IMG/VR virus record: IMGVR_UViG_3300042391_001453
Coordinates: 1 to 50,031 of that record
DNA from: a virus
Length of the DNA stretch: 50,031 bases
Direction: 5' to 3' (one strand)
The notes below the pieces were generated by a model, which saw nothing but the letters and a program-made list of their open reading frames with translations, did not search any database and was not told the origin of the DNA. The position numbers and the translations under genes were made by a program. Position 1 is the stretch's first letter, and each line of letters begins with the position of its first letter. Shown one piece after another: positions 43,758 to 50,031 of this stretch.

Positions 43758-46700
43758 GTTTGATATTTTCTATCTAGGTAAAAAGCCCAATTTGTTTGCT
43801 CACGAAAGAGCAGTGGATAATATTGAACAAGCACAACAGCTAAGTCGCACAAGATATTTTTGGATTGTCGATTACTTATCGGATTATACAGGGTGGGATT
43901 GGCTTTGGGAACCTGTGCCGTGGCAATCCCATCAGAGACATGCATGGCCCAGTCAACACCAGCTAGATTCTGGCACTTACCTTGTACCAAAATTAGGTTA
44001 CGCAGAAACAAATTATCATACAGATCAAACTATAATACGTTTGCCGTCTTACGATAATTGGGAAATTCTAGAAAAAATAGATGACTTACAATGGGATTGG
44101 TCGTGGCATCCTAATGCGTCGGACCCTGCATACATTTACGATTTTGGTAATCAATGGAATCCTCCCGAATATAAAGCTAGTGTTCGATATCATGTTTCTG
44201 AAGCCACGGAAACAAAATACATAAGTCATATAAGAACAGTTCGTCTTCCGCAACCTGGTTTATTTAGGCACAATCTGGCTGTGAGTTCTTTTGATTATAG
44301 TTGGGAACCAAACCCGTTTGATCCGCCAATGACTTATGTTTTCGGAAATCAATGGAATCCGGCTGTATTGGAACCAACAGTGATCTACGATACACCCACA
44401 GCAACGGAAATCAAATATATAGATGATATCAGTGCTGTGGTAGCCAAGGATATGTCTCATTGGCAGATATTAGACGATATTATTGATTTTGATTACAGTT
44501 GGCGACCGAATCCCACTGATCCTCCGTACATCTATATATTTGGTAATCAATGGTTAAGTCCGGAGCAACGCCCTGCACTAAAATACGTAGTACCTGGTGC
44601 AACTGATATCAAGTACATGGATGAACCCAAGGCAGTTCGAGTTGCAGATCCAGATAAATTTGAAACACTGCATGAATGTGATTTTGATTACTCTTGGGAA
44701 CCAGATCCTGGATCACCGCCTTACGATTATGTATTTGGTAATCAGTGGTGGCCAGCCGAAATTATGCCTACTGTTAGATATAACATGCTGGGCGCAACTG
44801 ATATCAAGTACATAGATCAACCTATGGCTCGTTTGCCCGAAAGGCACGATAACCATTGGGAAACTGTAATTGATTGCGAATGGGATTATAGTTGGATTCC
44901 AGATCCTGGAGATCCGCCGTACATTTACGTATTCGGCAATCAGTGGTATTCAGCAGAAGTAATGCCCACAGTGAAATATCATGTTGCAGGAGCAACACAA
45001 GAAAAATATTTAGATTATCCTGCAGCAAAATTGTTACCATCAATTGAGTATTGGTCTATTCCTGAGGAAGTCGACCGTGTCAATATTGATTTCAGCTGGG
45101 TGCCGCACCCCAACGACGACCCTTATATACACCATTTCGGTAGCGAGTATCAAGTTAGTGTTGGTTTAACATACACTGTACCGGGTGCAACTGAATTGAA
45201 ATTCGAAGGAGAAATTCCTTTACTGTCAAAAGAGAAAAAAGCAATTGATGTAGTAGATATGTTTTTTATCGACCGAAGCAACGCTATGAGCAATACTAGA
45301 TTCCAGGACTTGCAGGAGCGATATCCTCACATTCAACGAGTACGGTATGTTAATTCTATAATGGATACAATTAACCGTTGTTTATCCAAGTCAAAGACTA
45401 ATCGTTTTTGGGTAATAGGCAGCGAAAATGTCTATGACAATTTTGATTTTGCGTGGCATGCCCAACCGTGGCAGAGCTCGATGACTCATGTTTTTGGTTC
45501 TCAATGGAACAAATGGAGCGACACATTTCTAATTAACAAATGGGAATTTGAACGTCATGCCAAATGGGCCAAGGGCATTGAACAGTTTCCCAATTTGAAT
45601 TTTGTGTCGGATCAAACAGTAACTGCACCGGCTGATGCTGCTGACATTTACGTTATTGATCACGGAAACTCGGAAAACAAACAGGTACTTGAATTCCTAC
45701 AGCAACGTTATCGTGTGGTCAAGCAAGCTCGTTACTTTGATAATTATCTCGACACATTAAAAAGACTATTACAGGATGTTTCTGCTGAACATGTATGGGT
45801 AGTTTCTAGTATTTGTGATTATAGTAGATTTGATTTTAGTTGGCAACCAGAGGCATGGCAGCGAGACATGCTGCATGTCTTTCCTAGTAAAGAACAAAAG
45901 TTTGGTGACACATTTTATGTGCCAGTGGCAGCATTGCGAAATCAGATTACAAAATTGGAATTGCTTGATTGGTTTGACACTATAAACTACTGTAACGATC
46001 AGTGTGTACCTAGGTGGGACATGCCAGTCTTTATACATCAGCAGGATTCGCATGTTGATTTTGTTAAGACAGTAAACGTTGCAGCACCCTTGGTTTTGAT
46101 CAGCAACAGAGAAATAAAACAACAGGATTTACCTACTGTTAATCTCTGGAGAGAAAAGACCAAAACAATTGTGCCACTCGATGCCGGAGGCACAGCAGTA
46201 ATTGTGCCACGCACAGCCATTGGATCAATACAACAACAATTCTACGATTATCCTTATATAGATAAGAGTTATCGGAGACTAGAAGATCACCTGCTGGATA
46301 TCGTATTTCTAAGTAACGGTGAACCCAATGCCGGTGCCAACTGGCATCACTTGCAAAACATTGCAGCAGGCCGCGGCAATCGTTGTATAAGAATCGACGG
46401 TGTCAATGGACGAAGTGCAGCATATAAAGCAGCAGCCGCGGCCAGCGAAACACCTTGGTTCTTTTCTGTGTTTGCCAAATTGGAAATTGATCCTACTTTT
46501 GATTTTACATGGCAACCAGATCGAATGCAACAGGCCAAGCATTACATCTTTAATTCCAGGAATCCAGTAAATGGATTAGAGTATGGTCACCAAGGTCTGA
46601 TTGCTTACAATAAAAAGTTGGTATTAGCAACTGAAGAAATACAGGGATTAGATTTTACCCTGAGTCAGCCGCACGGCGTAGAACCTATACTAAGCGGTGT

Positions 46701-46977
46701 AGCACATTACAACAGTGATCCTTGGAGCACATGGCGTACTGCATTTAGAGAAGTTGTTAAACTACGACACTATTACAAAACCACGCCAGATGTTGAAACA
46801 GAGTACAGACTAGATGTATGGCAAAAACGTGCAGAAGGCGATTATGCCGAATGGAGTCTACGCGGAGCGCAAGACGCTATGGATTATTATGATTCGGTGT
46901 CGGGAAATTATGACAGCTTGTTGCTGACGTTTGAATGGGCTTGGCTACGTGACTATTTCAATAATCTTACAACTTGA
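43756..46977 (+). CDS. Multi-repeat GT-like protein with ten FDYSW/VFGNQW-type modules
   Basis: This 1073-residue protein contains about ten copies of a (W/F)D(Y/F/W)xWxP core followed by an (F/W)G(N/S)QW-like strand. Cores begin near residues 47, 113, 179, 245, 310, 376 and 444 (every 65-68 residues), then more widely at 563, 692 and 915. Repeats 2-5 share DPPYIYVFGNQW followed by GATDIKY. The copies at 47, 563 and 692 lie in larger modules with an RFWVIGS or VWVVSS strand just before the core. The C-terminal part (from about 848) is clearly related to the 308-residue GT-A-like protein at 29234: DGVNGRSAAYKAAA and NPVNGLEYGHQG recur there as DGVKGSDAAHKAAA and NHINGLMYGNGG. No DxD metal motif is visible in any copy. 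This suggests decayed or non-catalytic glycosyltransferase modules, perhaps carbohydrate-binding. The stop overlaps the convergent aminotransferase gene by 25 bases. Confidence 0.65.
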   Translation: MFDIFYLGKKPNLFAHERAVDNIEQAQQLSRTRYFWIVDYLSDYTGWDWLWEPVPWQSHQRHAWPSQHQLDSGTYLVPKLGYAETNYHTDQTIIRLPSYDNWEILEKIDDLQWDWSWHPNASDPAYIYDFGNQWNPPEYKASVRYHVSEATETKYISHIRTVRLPQPGLFRHNLAVSSFDYSWEPNPFDPPMTYVFGNQWNPAVLEPTVIYDTPTATEIKYIDDISAVVAKDMSHWQILDDIIDFDYSWRPNPTDPPYIYIFGNQWLSPEQRPALKYVVPGATDIKYMDEPKAVRVADPDKFETLHECDFDYSWEPDPGSPPYDYVFGNQWWPAEIMPTVRYNMLGATDIKYIDQPMARLPERHDNHWETVIDCEWDYSWIPDPGDPPYIYVFGNQWYSAEVMPTVKYHVAGATQEKYLDYPAAKLLPSIEYWSIPEEVDRVNIDFSWVPHPNDDPYIHHFGSEYQVSVGLTYTVPGATELKFEGEIPLLSKEKKAIDVVDMFFIDRSNAMSNTRFQDLQERYPHIQRVRYVNSIMDTINRCLSKSKTNRFWVIGSENVYDNFDFAWHAQPWQSSMTHVFGSQWNKWSDTFLINKWEFERHAKWAKGIEQFPNLNFVSDQTVTAPADAADIYVIDHGNSENKQVLEFLQQRYRVVKQARYFDNYLDTLKRLLQDVSAEHVWVVSSICDYSRFDFSWQPEAWQRDMLHVFPSKEQKFGDTFYVPVAALRNQITKLELLDWFDTINYCNDQCVPRWDMPVFIHQQDSHVDFVKTVNVAAPLVLISNREIKQQDLPTVNLWREKTKTIVPLDAGGTAVIVPRTAIGSIQQQFYDYPYIDKSYRRLEDHLLDIVFLSNGEPNAGANWHHLQNIAAGRGNRCIRIDGVNGRSAAYKAAAAASETPWFFSVFAKLEIDPTFDFTWQPDRMQQAKHYIFNSRNPVNGLEYGHQGLIAYNKKLVLATEEIQGLDFTLSQPHGVEPILSGVAHYNSDPWSTWRTAFREVVKLRHYYKTTPDVETEYRLDVWQKRAEGDYAEWSLRGAQDAMDYYDSVSGNYDSLLLTFEWAWLRDYFNNLTT

Positions 46978-48038
46978 TCGGCAATGTATTCTACTTCTGT
47001 ATCGGTTAGTTCTGGATAGATCGGCAAGCTTAAAACCCTGCGACTTAATGCACTAGAGCAACTCAGCAATGAGTTTGGCCCTTGATAATAATCATACAGC
47101 GGTTCTTCGTGTAAGGGCTTGGCATAGTGTACTTTGGCTTCAATACCACGAGTGAGAAGATCTTGTTGTACCAGATCTCGATTGTCGATTTCGATAACAA
47201 ATTTATGAAAGCAGTGATGATACATCATGTCGCCTGAGATCAGGGTCTTTACTGCAGCTTCTTTGAAGCAACTATTATAATAAGCAGCAATTTGCTGACG
47301 TCGATTTTGCCAATCGTGTATATGATTGGCTTTGATCATCATTAACGCACAATCCAGCTCGCTCATCCTACTATTGGTACCTACAGTGGTACCGCTGGTC
47401 ACAGAGTTTGTTCTCCATTGACGTACAAACTCTGCTAGTTTACTGTCTCTGGTGACAACAGCGCCACCGTTACCGTAGCAGGCCAAATTCTTGGTGGGAT
47501 CAAAACTAACAGCAGTTGCTGATCCCACACGATTACCGCTATCAGCTAGCCAGTGTTGAGCACCATCTTCAATTATTATGACATCTCTATAAAGCCAATC
47601 TTGCCATTGCTTCACATAGCCCATGTGCCCCACACTAGCACCATACAAGCCCACTATGACTACAGCTTCGTAATCGATCTTTTCGGGCAAAGAATCAAAA
47701 TTCAATAGCCCGTATCGGTCGGTATCAACAAAACGTATGTTCCACCCTGCACGTATGAATGCATTGGCAGTGGCGCGATATGTAAGTGCAGGAATTAAAA
47801 CTGTAGGAGTATATGGAAACTTTTTTCTATAAAATTCAGCAGTGGCTTCTAGTGCATGTGTTCCTGAATGCACAGTTACGGCATGTTTACTGCTGTTGTA
47901 TTTTGCAAGCCACTGTTCGAATTCTTCAGTATACTGACCATTCATAAGATAGCCCGAAGCGTAAACTTGGGCCACTACAGGATCGATTTCGTCTTTTAAT
48001 GAAAGGTACTGACGATCTAACCCGTTGAACTTGATCAT
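46953..48038 (-). CDS. DegT/DnrJ/EryC1/StrS-type PLP aminotransferase
   Basis: This 361-residue protein has the usual fold-type I layout: SGTHALEA (58-65), IIEDGAQHW with Asp 158 contacting the PLP ring nitrogen, and SFDPTKNLACYGNGGAVV with Lys 183 as the PLP-binding lysine. The later GTNSRMSELDCALMM block is also typical. Members convert nucleotide-linked keto-sugars to amino-sugars. It is downstream of the epimerase gene with an ATGA overlap, so the epimerase/dehydratase probably supplies its keto-sugar substrate. The C-terminal codons overlap the convergent repeat-protein gene. EDGAQ replaces the more common EDAAQ, a mild variant. Confidence 0.9.
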   Translation of the reverse strand: MIKFNGLDRQYLSLKDEIDPVVAQVYASGYLMNGQYTEEFEQWLAKYNSSKHAVTVHSGTHALEATAEFYRKKFPYTPTVLIPALTYRATANAFIRAGWNIRFVDTDRYGLLNFDSLPEKIDYEAVVIVGLYGASVGHMGYVKQWQDWLYRDVIIIEDGAQHWLADSGNRVGSATAVSFDPTKNLACYGNGGAVVTRDSKLAEFVRQWRTNSVTSGTTVGTNSRMSELDCALMMIKANHIHDWQNRRQQIAAYYNSCFKEAAVKTLISGDMMYHHCFHKFVIEIDNRDLVQQDLLTRGIEAKVHYAKPLHEEPLYDYYQGPNSLLSCSSALSRRVLSLPIYPELTDTEVEYIADQVVRLLK

Positions 48039-49003
48039 GCTTTGAGTTTCTGTTGCCAGTAAGAAGAATTCTTAAGCCATTGGTAATAGATATCGAAACC
48101 TTCTTCCATGTCCACTCGAGGATTGTAGCCCAGGTCGGCTCTGGCAGCATCGATGTTTAAAGCACCGCGGCTAGGAAAATCCAAGTCGCGATCTCTCACA
48201 TTGATTGACCCTTTTCCGGCAATCTTGACTGCCAGTTCAGCAGCTTCTAGTAATGTCTTGCTATGGCTCTTGGTAATGTTGTAGGTTCGGTTGTTGGCAA
48301 TATCTAACGTGGTAGCAGCCGCAATGCCATCAGCGGCATCGTCAACATAGGTAAAGTCTAGTGTTTCGTTAGCACCGTTGACATTAAGTGTTTCGCCACG
48401 CATGGCTGTCAACAAGAACTTGCTGATTACGCGATCGTTTACATCTAATGGTCCGTACACAGCACTGGGACGAATGATCACATGTGCCATGCCGGTTTTT
48501 CTAGTATAGTCCTTGACCAGCCATTCTCCGGCTAACTTTAAGATACCGTATTGTCCTTGAGGACGACACGCAGCATCTTCACGTACTTGATCGGTAAAAT
48601 CGCCGTAGACCATACTGCTACTGATATAAACAAACTTCTTTACTTGATGTTGAGTAGCCAGTTCTAACAAGTTTAGCAAACCTTCACTCATGGTCTGACT
48701 ACCCAATTGTGGATTTACATTTACAACCTTTTGTCGCGGAAAGCTGGCCAAGTGAACAACAGTGTCAATCTTGTGTTGTTCGATTAGATTGCTCATGGCC
48801 TCGGCTGCAATGTCTGTGCGATAAATCTGACCAGTAGTGATTTTCTGTCGACGTTCGGCAAACAGGTAGTCCATTTCGTCTTTGGGAATAAGACCGTAGT
48901 CGGTGAAGTTGTCAGCAATGACAACTTCTTGTCCTTGTGATTCTAAACGTTGCACTACATTGTGTCCGATAAGCCCAAGCCCGCCAGTTACTAGTATTTT
49001 CAT
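48035..49003 (-). CDS. NAD-dependent epimerase/dehydratase (SDR family)
   Basis: The N-terminal Rossmann motif is KILVTGGLGLIGH (GxxGxxG at 7-13), the catalytic part is ISSSMVYG plus YGILK (Tyr 152, Lys 156), and IIRPSAVYGP follows as in nucleotide-sugar epimerases and 4,6-dehydratases. At 322 residues it is a typical extended SDR. It most likely acts on a UDP-, GDP- or dTDP-sugar and forms a pair with the DegT-type aminotransferase downstream (ATGA overlap). The exact sugar is not readable from the sequence. The upstream overlap (ATGA with the 104-residue gene) shows it belongs to the same operon. Confidence 0.9.
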   Translation of the reverse strand: MKILVTGGLGLIGHNVVQRLESQGQEVVIADNFTDYGLIPKDEMDYLFAERRQKITTGQIYRTDIAAEAMSNLIEQHKIDTVVHLASFPRQKVVNVNPQLGSQTMSEGLLNLLELATQHQVKKFVYISSSMVYGDFTDQVREDAACRPQGQYGILKLAGEWLVKDYTRKTGMAHVIIRPSAVYGPLDVNDRVISKFLLTAMRGETLNVNGANETLDFTYVDDAADGIAAATTLDIANNRTYNITKSHSKTLLEAAELAVKIAGKGSINVRDRDLDFPSRGALNIDAARADLGYNPRVDMEEGFDIYYQWLKNSSYWQQKLKA

Positions 49004-49314
49004 TTGAATTTCAATTTAAAAAATAATTCGTGTTGTTCAGTTAATCTTGCTGTAATACAGTACCGATACGAGTAGTAACCGACACAGCGACGCCATTGCG
49101 GCTGTTCTACGCTGTGTTCCATAACCCATTTACCAGCTTCGCTATGTTGCCACGCTAGCAAAGGTTCAGCAGCATAGACATCGGGATCTTCAACGTCGCC
49201 TACGGAGAATTCATGCACGACAACTGTAGATATCTTAACTGGTTTGCTGTTTACTAGTTGCCACTGCGGCTCTTCATGAACGTTGCTAACAGGAAACTGA
49301 TTAGTATAAGCCAT
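49000..49314 (-). CDS. Conserved T4-like phage hypothetical protein (104 residues)
   Basis: This small protein contains VVVHEFSVGDVEDPDVYAAE then LAWQHSEAGKWVMEHSVEQP and ends with CITARLTEQHELFFKLKF. I recall close relatives in marine T4-like phages, where the pattern DVEDPD-YAAEPL ... W..SE.GKWVMEH is conserved and unexplained. No signal peptide, membrane segment or cysteine cluster is visible. It is translated in an operon with the epimerase and aminotransferase. A CATAAAAATA stretch precedes the start on the minus strand, a degenerate late-promoter look-alike, and there is no clear ribosome site. Confidence 0.7.
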   Translation of the reverse strand: MAYTNQFPVSNVHEEPQWQLVNSKPVKISTVVVHEFSVGDVEDPDVYAAEPLLAWQHSEAGKWVMEHSVEQPQWRRCVGYYSYRYCITARLTEQHELFFKLKFK

Positions 49315-49341
49315 ATTTTTATGTTAACACATTTGGCATTC

Positions 49342-50028
49342 TTATACAACCGGTACTAGATTTTTAGCCATTGGAAAAATTTCTGCAATAACCTTTGCAC
49401 AAGCCAACGCAACCAATTGATGTTCTTTTTGTGTACCATTGGCGCTTCTTAATTCAATAAAATGAATCCAAGATCTTAAGGTGCCATTCATGTATAGTCG
49501 ACTTACGGTATTACCTTCGGGCAATACTGCACGAGCTTGCTCTTTGGCAATACCATTATGCACCGCCCAAGTGTAGGCTTCTTTGGCAGCCGCAATCACT
49601 GCCTGTTGTTTTTCTACCCATATGTTATTCAACTCACGTTGATTGGGATCAGCGAGGTCAAGATCAACTGAGTTCTGTCGATTTTTTGTATCTTGAAAAC
49701 GTGCTTCTCGAATTTCGAAATCTAGATCTTTAGTGGGATCCGCATAACGCTGACTAAACTCTTGGAAAGCAAAGCTACGATGACGTAAGATTTGTCGAGC
49801 AATATCTCGAGTAGTTGTAATTTCAACACAGGCCGAAACCATTTCCAAAGGCGACCAATGAGCATGTTTGACCAAATAATTGATCAGTTTTTCGCTTGTT
49901 TCGGTGTTGAGTTGATTTGATGGGTTACTGACCCGGGCGCAAAATGCAATAAGTTCTTGCACGTTGTCAATTCCCAAGTCAGCAAACTCCACTGTGGGAG
50001 CAGAGCTTGAGACTAGGCGTACTTGCAT
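49342..50028 (-). CDS. thyX: FAD-dependent thymidylate synthase ThyX
   Basis: The signature RHRSFAFQEFSQRY (residues 82-95) is the ThyX motif RHRxxSxxExSxRY, with the Phe/Ala variants in the middle. LPEGNTVSRLYMNGTLRSWI near residues 167-186 matches the second conserved block of the family. The 228-residue length is normal. ThyX makes dTMP from dUMP using methylene-tetrahydrofolate and FAD, supplying nucleotides for phage DNA replication. The start codon lies three bases from the window edge, so the upstream region is not visible. A 27-base gap separates it from the small hypothetical downstream. Confidence 0.95.
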   Translation of the reverse strand: MQVRLVSSSAPTVEFADLGIDNVQELIAFCARVSNPSNQLNTETSEKLINYLVKHAHWSPLEMVSACVEITTTRDIARQILRHRSFAFQEFSQRYADPTKDLDFEIREARFQDTKNRQNSVDLDLADPNQRELNNIWVEKQQAVIAAAKEAYTWAVHNGIAKEQARAVLPEGNTVSRLYMNGTLRSWIHFIELRSANGTQKEHQLVALACAKVIAEIFPMAKNLVPVV

Positions 50029-50031
50029 TAG

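Noticed and set aside
1-50031. tRNA genes, CRISPR array or integrase
   Set aside because: No cloverleaf-like sequence, direct-repeat array or recombinase motif was found on reading through. A covariance or HMM search would be needed to rule out a degenerate tRNA.

Overview
The window is a 50 kb piece of a T4-like (myovirus-type) phage genome, most likely from an aquatic, probably marine, environment. Evidence for this is the ordered baseplate module (gp48/gp54-type fragment, gp53, hub-like protein, gp5, gp25, gp6), repeated NATAAATA motifs like T4 and cyanophage late promoters, very tight gene packing with ATGA start/stop overlaps, and an FAD-dependent thymidylate synthase (ThyX). No rRNA, tRNA, integrase, transposase or CRISPR array was seen. 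The host cannot be fixed from the sequence; marine T4-like phages of cyanobacteria or proteobacteria carry similar gene sets.

Region 1 (1-26939, all + strand) is the late structural module. It runs from baseplate and tail-tube genes through gp5, gp25 and gp6 to one giant 4643-residue gene (9829-23760), then a 50-residue mini-gene and three further probable virion or fibre proteins. The giant protein carries seven FG-GAP-like segments suggesting an integrin-alpha-like beta-propeller. The module ends at a strong hairpin terminator (26961-26993).

Region 2 (27018-40471, + strand) is an accessory island packed like an operon. It begins with a small conserved hypothetical and three glycosyltransferase-like proteins (two similar to each other, one with a DGD motif) interleaved with another hypothetical. 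Then come five radical SAM proteins, all with cysteine-rich N-terminal (twitch/SPASM-type) regions and GGEP motifs. They are followed by an unknown 363-residue protein, a 33-residue basic microprotein and a NodU/CmcH-type carbamoyltransferase. A GT-B-like protein sits between the first two radical SAM genes.

Region 3 (40476-43757, - strand) holds three overlapping genes: two more members of the TEKxxK/PF family and an amidinotransferase. It converges with the carbamoyltransferase at a hairpin containing both stop codons. It diverges from a 1073-residue + strand repeat protein, with the two start codons overlapping in a single CATG. Region 4 (46953-50028, - strand) is a sugar-type operon of ThyX, a conserved hypothetical, an NAD-dependent epimerase/dehydratase and a DegT-type PLP aminotransferase.

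Taken together, regions 2-4 look like a phage-encoded pathway that builds and modifies a glycan-like or peptide-like product: nucleotide-sugar remodelling, amination, carbamoylation, amidination, several transferases and five radical SAM enzymes. What the product is, and whether it goes on the virion or on the host surface, is inference.
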